Positions 1 through 5,450 of a DNA stretch of 5,450 nucleotides are shown piece after piece. The stretch is from Gemmataceae bacterium (lineage in GTDB: Bacteria > Planctomycetota > Planctomycetia > Gemmatales > Gemmataceae): assembly GCA_017853285.1 (NCBI GenBank), contig JAFMJU010000285.1, positions 1 through 5,450 of the forward strand, given 5' to 3'. The notes under the pieces were generated by a model. That model was not told the origin of the DNA, made no database searches, and saw only the letters and a list, made by a program, of their open reading frames with translations. The translations under genes were made by a program, and so were the position numbers. How positions within the stretch are numbered: position 1 is the first letter of the stretch; each line of letters opens with the position of its first letter.

Positions 1-191
1 AGCGCGAGATCATCAAGCTGCGGTACGGCCTCGGCGACGGCTACAGCTACACGCTGGAAGAGGTGGGGCGCATCTTCAAGGTGACTCGCGAGCGCGTCCG
101 CCAGATCGAGGCCAAGGCCGTCCGCAAACTGCAACATCCGGTGCGCAGCCGGCAGCTCGAGGGATTCGTCGAGGGGATGCTGCGCCGGTAG
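1..191 (+). CDS. rpoD: RNA polymerase primary sigma factor RpoD, C-terminal end (partial)
   Basis: This is the last 62 codons of a sigma-70 family factor, read in frame from base 3 and ending at TAG 189-191; the start lies left of the window. The visible part is region 4. It opens with REIIKLRYGL, the usual entry into region 4.2, followed by the helix-turn-helix that reads the -35 element (YTLEEVGRIFKVTRERVRQIE), then the basic AKAVRKLQHP segment and a short tail ending EGMLRR. In the family this domain binds promoter -35 DNA and the beta flap of core polymerase. The TRERVRQIE and RKLQHP wording is that of group 1 (housekeeping) sigma factors. A close group 2 paralogue cannot be excluded without regions 1-3. 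A palindrome and a terminator-like hairpin follow the stop within 80 bp. Confidence 0.93.
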   Translation, partial: REIIKLRYGLGDGYSYTLEEVGRIFKVTRERVRQIEAKAVRKLQHPVRSRQLEGFVEGMLRR

Positions 192-222
192 GGCGCGGTC
201 TCCGGTCAACGGGGGCCGTGCC

Positions 223-240
223 TGGGGCCGGCCGGCCCCA
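223..240. repeat. 18-bp perfect palindrome after rpoD
   Basis: TGGGGCCGGCCGGCCCCA equals its own reverse complement over all 18 bases. It lies 31 bp after the rpoD stop and directly abuts the terminator-like hairpin at 241-266. It could be a protein-binding dyad, or it could reinforce the RNA structure at the rpoD 3' end. A perfect palindrome with no loop folds less readily in RNA than the neighbouring hairpin. In a genome this GC-rich, chance is also possible. The role is unknown. Confidence 0.6.
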
Positions 241-266
241 TGAACCCCGCCTGCGGGCGGGGTTTA
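241..266 (+). terminator. Probable terminator hairpin for rpoD
   Basis: The arms AACCCCGCC (243-251) and GGCGGGGTT (256-264) pair perfectly over 9 bp around the 4-nt loop TGCG. A U-A pair and a G-U wobble can extend the base. Only three T residues end the stem before AAAC, so the U-tract is weak. The A-stem-T layout with a very stable GC core is typical of intrinsic terminators in GC-rich genomes. Termination may be partial, leaving some read-through into the zinc-ribbon gene 27 bp downstream. Confidence 0.7.
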
Positions 267-292
267 AACTCGGCCCCCCAGGTCCACCACTT

Positions 293-1018
293 ATGAGCCT
301 TCCCGAGACACCCGGCGCACTCCTCACCCGCCTGCACGAATTGCGAAGCCGCGAATTCGACCTCACCGAGGCGCTCGCCCGCCTGCCTCGCCAGTTGGTG
401 ATCCATCAGGGAAAGCTGAACAAGGCCACGAAAACCCGCGATGAGAACACGGCCCGCCTGAAGCAACTTCAGGTGGACCACCGCGCCAAGGAAACCCAGA
501 TCAAGCAGTTCACCCAGCACATCGAGAAGCTGGAGACCCAGCGGGCCGGTCTGTCAACCGCCAAGGAGTTCGAGGCGATCGACCATGAGGTGGCCCACGA
601 GCGCGCCCAGATCGCCAGCCTTGAGGACGAGATCCTGCTGATCCTTGAGGAAATCGACCAGAAGACAACCAAGGGGCCCGAACTGGAGGCCGCCATCGCA
701 ACCGCCAAGACGGAATTAGCCGATTTCGAGAAGAACCAGCCCACCCTCAAGAAAGACCTGGAGACAAGCCTGGCGGGAGTCCGCAAGGAACTTTCTGAAA
801 ACGAGCCGAACGTTCCCAGGGAGCACGCGGCCACTTACCAGCGTATCCTTGCCAAGCAGGGGCACGAGGCATTTTCCAAGGTTGAGGAAAGGGTCTGCCT
901 GGCTTGCCGAACGACAATCGACATGCAATCGGCAGGCAAGGTGCGCCGCGGCGAATTCCTGCTTTGTCCGGGATGCGGCCGGATGCTCCATGGTGCCGCC
1001 AACACGGACGCGGAATAA
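293..1018 (+). CDS. Coiled-coil protein with C4-type zinc ribbon (DUF164/CdsZ-like)
   Basis: The product has 241 residues, a normal length for the family. Residues about 12-170 are charged, heptad-like helix rich in E, K, Q and L, consistent with a long antiparallel coiled-coil hairpin. It includes the family-like STAKEFEAIDHEV stretch at 89-101. The C-terminus is a zinc ribbon with Cys202, Cys205, Cys225 and Cys228 (CLAC ... CPGCGRML), with the usual VRRGEFLLCPGCGR spacing. This matches the C4-type zinc ribbon family (zf-RING_7, former DUF164). Its chlamydial member CdsZ/CT398 has been reported to contact sigma-54 and type III secretion parts; elsewhere the role is unclear. ATG 293 is preferred over an in-frame ATG at 218 because the longer form would translate the palindrome and terminator, giving a G/P/R-rich extension. 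Upstream support is only AGG at 280-282. It follows rpoD on the same strand. The protein is probably cytoplasmic, with no signal peptide or membrane helix. Confidence 0.87.
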   Translation: MSLPETPGALLTRLHELRSREFDLTEALARLPRQLVIHQGKLNKATKTRDENTARLKQLQVDHRAKETQIKQFTQHIEKLETQRAGLSTAKEFEAIDHEVAHERAQIASLEDEILLILEEIDQKTTKGPELEAAIATAKTELADFEKNQPTLKKDLETSLAGVRKELSENEPNVPREHAATYQRILAKQGHEAFSKVEERVCLACRTTIDMQSAGKVRRGEFLLCPGCGRMLHGAANTDAE

Positions 1019-1029
1019 TCCAGAATTAG

Positions 1030-1055
1030 GCGACCTGACTGGTCGTCTTCTTTTT
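1030..1055 (+). terminator. Intrinsic terminator of the zinc-ribbon gene
   Basis: GCGACC (1030-1035) pairs with GGTCGT (1041-1046), with one G-U at the base, around the loop TGACT. It is followed by the pyrimidine tract TCTTCTTTTT and then CATTTT. It begins 11 bp after the zinc-ribbon stop and ends at the stop codon of the convergent HEAT gene. The U-rich side faces the + strand transcript only, so it should mainly end rightward transcription. The stem is short, so strength is uncertain. Confidence 0.65.
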
Positions 1056-3151
1056 CATTTTGATTTGCTGCGATTGGCCAGGCCATCGAACAGGGGAGCC
1101 AAAGGGCTTTCCTTGGTGGTGAGGTTTTTCCCCTCCTGGGCCACGCGAAGGGCCTCTGCGGAGTTGCCATCCGCCAAGGCTTGTTCACCCGCCTGAAGCA
1201 GGTAACGGAGCGTGGCCTGCAATTCCATCTCGGTGCGCTGGGGCTTGGCCATGGTTTCCCGCACCAAAGGCAGCGCCAAAGACCACTTGTTTTGCTCAAG
1301 GGCCACCTGGATCACCAAGTCCTGGATTGGGCCCAATTGAAGCGTGGGATCCGCCTTCCGGGTCCAGCGGCTGAGCACCTCGGTTAGGAACTGAAGTCGG
1401 CGGGCGGGCACCTTGGCCTGGGCCAGCTTGCGGTCCCATTCCTGGACCAGGCTCACCTGGCGTGCACGGGTGATGGTGTCTATCAGCGCCAGCCATGCCT
1501 TTTCCTGGACACGGACATCCTCGCTGGGTTGGCTAGCCTGCCAAAGCACCGGCAGCAGGCTGGGCGGCCCGCACTCTCCCAGGGCGCCGGCAGCCCGGGC
1601 CCTCACATTGGGATCCATATCCTTCATCAGGACGATTTCCAACCTTGCCAGCAGGCGAACCCTGTCCGTCTCGGTGAGTGCCAGAAGATCGCCCGTTTTC
1701 TGGCCTTCCGGGGCGGGAGAGGCAGGGGTATCGATGCGGACCGCCAGCTTTGCCAAGGCGCCAACCAGGCTGAAACGAACCGTGCCTGAAGAGTCATCCA
1801 GCGCCTTCAGAATCGCATCCAGTGATTTGGGCTGGGCCACGCGTTCCAACGACGCCGCGGCGGCCTTTCGCACCGATTCGGAGGGGTGCCTCAGCAGAGC
1901 CGTGAGCACCGGGCCTGATTCGGAAGCTCCTAGGGCCCCCAAATCCTCGGCCGCCTCCACCACCACTTCCAAGACGGGATCCTCCAGAAGCCTCTGCAAA
2001 CTGGCAAGGACTTCCCCCTGACGGGCCTTCAATTCAGGACGATTGATGGCCGCCTGCTGCGACAGCGCGCGACTGCTGGCGGCGCGCACCGTGGGGCGGC
2101 TGGACCTGGTGAGCGCCAGCAGCCGGTCCAAGGCCTGGATGTCAGGCACCCGACCCAATGCCAACGCCGCCGCCCTTTGAACCTCCAGGGCGGCGTCGCC
2201 GGATAATCTCAGCAGCAAAGACCCCAATATCTTTTGCGCGGCGGGATCGGCACCCGCCAACGCCTCCTGGCACCAGTTGACCGCAAGGAGTCGCAAGGCG
2301 GGGTCTTCCTGCTCGCACATTCCAGGCAGGTATTCCAGACGCTCGGCGGTCCCAAGGCGGGCATACAGTTCCTGCTGAAGGCGGACCACCTGGCTCCGAG
2401 CGCCCTCGAGTTCATTTTCCAGCCGCGCGCGGCGCGCCAACTGGAACGCCAGCCGGTCCTCCAGCCACCGGTCCACCGGCAAATCCCGGGTGGTCTGCCA
2501 CCATTGGTTCCAGCGGTCCGAATCCAGGCCGAATTTCTGCCCCGTCAGGTCGCCGAGGGCGTCGCTTGCGGCCTGCCGCAGCTTGTCCGAATCGTTTCCC
2601 AGGGCCTTGATGAGGGGGGGAACGGATTGCTTTCTCCCACTCGCTCCCAGGGTGAATGCCACCGCCTGGGCGATGGAGGTCTCGGTCGCAGGGTCTTCCA
2701 GCAATTTGGACAATTTCTCGATCACCCTCGGCTCAGCCAGCACGCTAAGGGCCTGGGAAGCGCCCTGCCGGATGGCCGTCTTGTTCGACGACAGGGCCTT
2801 CACTAACTCGTCGGTGAAACGCAAATCCCGGTTGAAGCGAATGGCTGAAGCCAAGGCCAGGAACATCTCGGTATCTTCGGCCTGCTCCAGGCCCTGACGG
2901 ATCAGCGCCTCGGCCTCGCCGGAATGGACCTGAATCAACGCGAGGGCCGCCTGGTTTTGCAATCTGGGCTGCCCGCGGTCCAGCAGCATCTCCCGCAGAC
3001 GGGCGATATCCACCGGTGGTTGGGTCGCCAAACCAGCCAGCGAGGGAGGCTGGGCCAAAAGGGCGGGTAAGCCCGGCCCCTGAAAGGCCAATATCGCCAT
3101 GGCCCCGCGGCAAAACCACCCAGCCGGGCCACAGGAAAGCATCCACCGCAT
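1055..3151 (-). CDS. Secreted HEAT-repeat protein with internal coiled coil
   Basis: This is a 698-residue protein built mainly of HEAT-type helical repeats, which in general form curved scaffolds for protein contacts; no catalytic motif is visible. The N-terminus has Arg2, a hydrophobic run (AMAILAFQGPGLPALLA) and a possible signal peptidase site after Ala33, so export is likely; no lipobox is seen. Repeat-like units occupy about 50-200, for example TAIRQGASQALSVLAEP and DKLRQAASDALGDL. Residues 202-218 carry LTGQKFGLDSDRWNQWW, a motif I associate with planctomycetal HEAT proteins. A charged coiled coil follows (about 230-266), then more repeats (about 280-560) broken by a P/E/G-rich linker at 474-487, and a helical, TPR-like tail (about 605-675). 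The start at 3151 is chosen because GGAGG lies 11 nt upstream; ATGs at 3169 and 3190 would add up to 13 residues before the signal peptide. It is transcribed away from the glycosyltransferase gene, and its stop touches the terminator of the zinc-ribbon gene. The specific function is unknown. Confidence 0.85.
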   Translation of the reverse strand: MRWMLSCGPAGWFCRGAMAILAFQGPGLPALLAQPPSLAGLATQPPVDIARLREMLLDRGQPRLQNQAALALIQVHSGEAEALIRQGLEQAEDTEMFLALASAIRFNRDLRFTDELVKALSSNKTAIRQGASQALSVLAEPRVIEKLSKLLEDPATETSIAQAVAFTLGASGRKQSVPPLIKALGNDSDKLRQAASDALGDLTGQKFGLDSDRWNQWWQTTRDLPVDRWLEDRLAFQLARRARLENELEGARSQVVRLQQELYARLGTAERLEYLPGMCEQEDPALRLLAVNWCQEALAGADPAAQKILGSLLLRLSGDAALEVQRAAALALGRVPDIQALDRLLALTRSSRPTVRAASSRALSQQAAINRPELKARQGEVLASLQRLLEDPVLEVVVEAAEDLGALGASESGPVLTALLRHPSESVRKAAAASLERVAQPKSLDAILKALDDSSGTVRFSLVGALAKLAVRIDTPASPAPEGQKTGDLLALTETDRVRLLARLEIVLMKDMDPNVRARAAGALGECGPPSLLPVLWQASQPSEDVRVQEKAWLALIDTITRARQVSLVQEWDRKLAQAKVPARRLQFLTEVLSRWTRKADPTLQLGPIQDLVIQVALEQNKWSLALPLVRETMAKPQRTEMELQATLRYLLQAGEQALADGNSAEALRVAQEGKNLTTKESPLAPLFDGLANRSKSK

Positions 3152-3160
3152 GCGCCCGGC

Positions 3161-3167
3161 CCCCTCC
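3161..3167 (-). promoter_or_regulatory. Ribosome binding site fixing the HEAT gene start at 3151
   Basis: On the minus strand GGAGGGG occupies 3167 to 3161 and lies 9-11 nt before ATG 3151. This is the clearest Shine-Dalgarno sequence in the window. It overlaps the alternative ATG at 3169, so it argues for the 698-residue form. Confidence 0.6.
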
Positions 3168-3178
3168 ATCCAAATCGA

Positions 3179-3193
3179 TAATTGAAACAATTA
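3179..3193. promoter_or_regulatory. Short dyad in the divergent promoter region (candidate operator)
   Basis: TAATTG-AAA-CAATTA has perfect 6-bp arms and a 3-nt centre. It sits in a markedly AT-rich island (about 3172-3215) between two divergent genes in an otherwise GC-rich window. It overlaps the proposed -35 element of the rightward promoter and, on the minus strand, a possible -10-like TTTAAT (3195 to 3190) for the HEAT gene. A regulator bound here could affect both genes. The arms are short, so this is a candidate only. Confidence 0.35.
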
Positions 3194-3210
3194 AAGGTCG
3201 CTTTTGTTAT
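3182..3210 (+). promoter_or_regulatory. Candidate sigma-70 promoter for the glycosyltransferase gene
   Basis: TTGAAA (3182-3187, 5 of 6 matches to TTGACA) is separated by 17 bp from TGTTAT (3205-3210, 4 of 6 matches to TATAAT). Transcription would start near 3217 and give a leader of about 136 nt to ATG 3353 or about 187 nt to ATG 3404. The location in the AT-rich island between divergent genes supports it. The remainder of 3211-3403 shows no other clear gene; it is an open frame without family-like sequence. Confidence 0.45.
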
Positions 3211-3403
3211 TAAATCACGCGAACAGCCCCGCTTCCCCAAGTTTCCCTATAGCCCAAACGGGCGGTGGGGGTCAATTCAACTCCCATGGCCCGAAATAGC
3301 TTTACCCGAGCCCCCAAGATGGGCTGGAGCCAAAAGGCCCCGGCAGGTCAGAATGACCCTTCCGTTTGAGAATCAAGGAAGACTGGGGAAACTTTCCAAC
3401 ACC

Positions 3404-5098
3404 ATGGCCTTTCTGGAACGGCTGCTGGCATGGTTCAGACCGGTGCATCGCCAATTGGCGATTTTGGTGGGGTTATGGGCCCTGGTTGGGCTGACCAACC
3501 TGGGTGGCGCCGACCTGTGGGACATTGACGAGGGGAACAACACCGAAGCCTCCCGGGAAATGCGGGAAGCGGGCAATTGGGTGGTACCCACCTTCAATTA
3601 TGAGCTCCGGGTAGACAAACCGGCCCTGATCAACTGGCTGCAAATCGTTTCTGGAATGTTTTTTGGCGAGAATGAGTTCGCAGCCCGGTTCCCCTCTGCC
3701 GTGGCCGGCCTGTTCACGATTCTGGCGGTATGGACCTTTGGCAGGCAGTGGCTGGGCGGAATGGCGGGTTTTGTGGCGGGGCTGGTCCTTGCCGGATCGC
3801 CCATGTTTGTCGCGGCGATGCGTTTCGCCAATCCTGACAGCCTGCTAACGGCCTTGGTGAGCTGGTGCCTGGTTTTTCTGCATATCGGTATGCGGTCGGG
3901 CCGTGGAACATGGTGGCTTTTCGCCGCATCTGCCTGCTCGGCGCTGGCCATGTTGGGTAAAGGCCCCATTGGATTGGCGCTTCCAGGAGCAATACTGCTG
4001 GTTTACTTGCTATTGGCTGGTGGCTGGAAAAAGGTGCCTTGGCTTTATCTCCCTGGGGCATTGCTACTATGGCTGGCGATCGCAGCCCCTTGGTACATCT
4101 GGGTAGGAACCGAGACGAAATTCGCCTGGCACAAAGGTTTTTTTCTGCAGCACAATCTGGGGCGTTTTTCCGCCCCCATGGAAAACCACGCCGGCCCCTT
4201 TTGGTATTACCTACCCGTCCTTCTGGGCGGCACTTTTCCATTTTCCTCCCTTTTGGGCCTGCCACTGCTGACATGGCGTAAGGGGACCCGGGCGCTTTTT
4301 GGGGACCGTCTCTTACCGTCTGGCATTTTCGTGGTTGCCTGGCTGGCCGTTCCCCTGGTGGTGTTTTCCATTTCCCGCACCAAGCTGCCCAATTACGTGC
4401 TACCCGCTTACCCCGCGATGGCTCTTTGGTTGACCCTGGGCATGGTGGCATGGCGACGGGGATGGATCGCGCCCCAAAGGGGCTGGATCCGCTTTGGCAT
4501 GATCACCCTGACCCTGGCTGGTTTGGGAATGGTGGCTGGTTTGCTGGCGGCCAGCGGCGCGCTGCCTATTGGGTCGCTATCCGCCAAGCTGAAACCACTT
4601 TCCGGTTTGGAATGGATCGCCCCTGCTGGGCTTATTCTGGTGGCGGGAGGGCTCGCCGGTCTTGCCTGGTCGAGGCAGGCGCTACAGGCAATTTCGGTGG
4701 TTACCCTGAGCGGGTTGCTATTCACCCTGACCCTTGGTGCCTGGAACGGCCAAACCCTCAACCGCCACAAGGCGCCAAAGCGGCTCGCAACCTTTTTACC
4801 CGCGGACCTGCGTGCCACGGAGGCCCGGCTGGGTACCTTTGACTGGTTCCAGCCCAGCCTGGTTTTTTATGCCCGTCGCCCTGTGAGCCGGATCCTCTCG
4901 GAAAAGGATCTGGTTAGCTTCCTTCAGCAACCTATCCCGGCTTACGTGGCACTGCCGGCCCACCGGTGGGAATCCCTGGTAAAAGTTCCCGCCGGGACCT
5001 GCAAGGTTGGCCAGAATGTCCCCGATTTCTACCGCCGGTGCGAGGTGGTCCTGGTCGCCAATGCCGCCGCCGTGGAATGCTTCGGCGTTCACCAATAA
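3404..5098 (+). CDS. ArnT/PMT-type membrane glycosyltransferase (GT39-like)
   Basis: This 564-residue polytopic membrane protein resembles bacterial ArnT/PMT glycosyltransferases, which move a sugar from a polyprenyl-phosphate carrier onto lipid A, protein or another acceptor on the outer face of the inner membrane. After a first helix (about 18-34) comes the catalytic-type loop LWDIDEGNNTEASREM, with Asp40, Asp42 and Glu43, then VDKPALINW (70-78). Further family landmarks are NPD (143-145), GKGP (185-188), APWY (228-231), HNLGRF (250-255), HAGPFWYYLP (262-271) and KLPNYVLPAYPA (327-338). Roughly ten or more hydrophobic segments run to about 446, and a soluble C-terminal domain follows (about 455-564). 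Donor and acceptor cannot be read from sequence, so arnT is not assigned. ATG 3404 is preferred because it places a short basic N-terminus before helix 1. ATG 3353, preceded by AGG at 3345-3347, is a real alternative (581 residues). A TTG at 3182 would add a P/R-rich stretch unlike the family. The 3' end overlaps the convergent DUF202 gene by 10 bp. Confidence 0.9.
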   Translation: MAFLERLLAWFRPVHRQLAILVGLWALVGLTNLGGADLWDIDEGNNTEASREMREAGNWVVPTFNYELRVDKPALINWLQIVSGMFFGENEFAARFPSAVAGLFTILAVWTFGRQWLGGMAGFVAGLVLAGSPMFVAAMRFANPDSLLTALVSWCLVFLHIGMRSGRGTWWLFAASACSALAMLGKGPIGLALPGAILLVYLLLAGGWKKVPWLYLPGALLLWLAIAAPWYIWVGTETKFAWHKGFFLQHNLGRFSAPMENHAGPFWYYLPVLLGGTFPFSSLLGLPLLTWRKGTRALFGDRLLPSGIFVVAWLAVPLVVFSISRTKLPNYVLPAYPAMALWLTLGMVAWRRGWIAPQRGWIRFGMITLTLAGLGMVAGLLAASGALPIGSLSAKLKPLSGLEWIAPAGLILVAGGLAGLAWSRQALQAISVVTLSGLLFTLTLGAWNGQTLNRHKAPKRLATFLPADLRATEARLGTFDWFQPSLVFYARRPVSRILSEKDLVSFLQQPIPAYVALPAHRWESLVKVPAGTCKVGQNVPDFYRRCEVVLVANAAAVECFGVHQ

Positions 5099-5450
5099 AG
5101 GACAAGGCCGATCAAAATTGAACCGATCAAAAAAACCAGCCCAGTGAGTACATAGGCTGGAAAAAGGCCCAACTCCGGAATGCGTCCGGCCGCGATCGAC
5201 AGGGTGCTCCTCCGGTGGACCAGGGTCATCACCACCACCAACAGTGTTCCACCCGCCAGCAGGGATATGCCCAAAAGTTCCTGAACCCTCAAAAAATGCC
5301 TGTAGTGAAGGTCTTGGGCGGTCCACCGCACCCACAGGGCCAGCTTGGCCAGAACCAGGCCCAATCCCAGTAGGGCGATGCTGGTCCGCACCCACGCCAG
5401 GTAGGTTTGGTTGACCTGAACCTGCAAGGTGAAACGCTCCTTGGGGGACA
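5089..5450 (-). CDS. DUF202/YidH-type small membrane protein (5' end outside window)
   Basis: About 119 codons are visible, ending at TGA 5091-5089; the frame is open to the window edge. The N-terminal part reads KERFTLQVQVNQTYLAWVRTSIALLGLG. This lines up with the DUF202 signature of YidH-like proteins (RFSLANERTFLAWIRT). The E in the usual NERT motif is replaced here, giving NQTY. Three membrane segments follow: the first around IALLGLGLVLAKLALWV, the second around LLGISLLAGGTLLVVVMTLV, the third LFPAYVLTGLVFLIGSILI to the C-terminal LVLYW. A start at TTG 5427 is possible but would cut off the conserved RF-x-L lead-in, so the true start is probably right of the window. The family is of unknown function in the inner membrane, typically 100-130 residues, so little is missing. 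Confidence 0.82.
   Translation of the reverse strand, partial: SPKERFTLQVQVNQTYLAWVRTSIALLGLGLVLAKLALWVRWTAQDLHYRHFLRVQELLGISLLAGGTLLVVVMTLVHRRSTLSIAAGRIPELGLFPAYVLTGLVFLIGSILIGLVLYW

Noticed and set aside
218..292. Upstream ATG 218 as the zinc-ribbon gene start
   Set aside because: The extra 25 residues would be encoded by the palindrome and terminator hairpin, and their composition is unlike the family N-terminus.
835..1299. 154-codon minus-strand open frame spanning the end of the zinc-ribbon gene and the end of the HEAT gene
   Set aside because: It overlaps two well-supported genes and a terminator, and its Trp/Cys/Arg/Pro-rich product looks like out-of-frame coding sequence.
1413..2806. 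Long + strand open frames (about 200 and 190 codons) opposite the HEAT gene
   Set aside because: They are antisense shadows of a repeat-rich, GC-rich gene. Their products are rich in S/R/P/A with no recognisable domain, and the minus-strand frame has signal peptide, repeats and a Shine-Dalgarno sequence.
3714..4451. 245-codon minus-strand open frame inside the glycosyltransferase gene
   Set aside because: The product is rich in P/R/K without a known fold, while the + strand frame carries an unbroken set of GT39 family motifs.
5106..5131. CCGATCAAAA repeated twice, 14 bp apart, just after the glycosyltransferase stop
   Set aside because: Both copies lie inside the DUF202 coding sequence and encode similar Leu-Ile-Gly steps in its last membrane helix, so low-complexity coding explains them.

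Overview
The window is GC-rich bacterial chromosome with a housekeeping character. The best guess at lineage is Planctomycetota. The reasons are the wording of the RpoD tail (GDGYSYTLEEVG, then RQLEGFV at the end), a secreted HEAT-repeat protein with the LTGQ-x-FG-x-D...W..WW motif that I associate with planctomycetal HEAT proteins, and the general GC-rich coding style. This is recognition from memory, not a search result, so the phylum is a moderate-confidence inference.

Layout from left to right. The 3' end of a primary sigma factor gene (rpoD, + strand) enters at base 1 and stops at 191. A 100-bp gap holds an 18-bp perfect palindrome and a terminator-like hairpin. A coiled-coil protein with a C-terminal four-cysteine zinc ribbon (DUF164/CdsZ-type, + strand) follows at 293-1018 and ends in a U-tailed hairpin. 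A 698-residue HEAT-repeat protein with a probable signal peptide runs the other way (1055-3151, - strand). A divergent intergenic region of about 250 bp (3152-3403) contains an AT-rich island with a short dyad and a plausible sigma-70 promoter. An ArnT/PMT-type membrane glycosyltransferase (GT39-like, + strand) fills 3404-5098. Its stop overlaps by 10 bp the end of a convergent gene for a small three-helix DUF202/YidH-type membrane protein, whose 5' end lies past the right edge.

The genes do not form one pathway. The sigma factor and the zinc-ribbon gene share a strand and may be partly co-transcribed. The HEAT gene and the glycosyltransferase gene are divergent and could share control in the AT-rich island. 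The glycosyltransferase and DUF202 genes are convergent. I see no mobile element, CRISPR array, tRNA or rRNA, and no evidence of a new defence or biosynthetic system. The points most worth a second look are the stacked palindrome, terminator and alternative pairing after rpoD, the divergent promoter region, and the architecture of the secreted HEAT protein.
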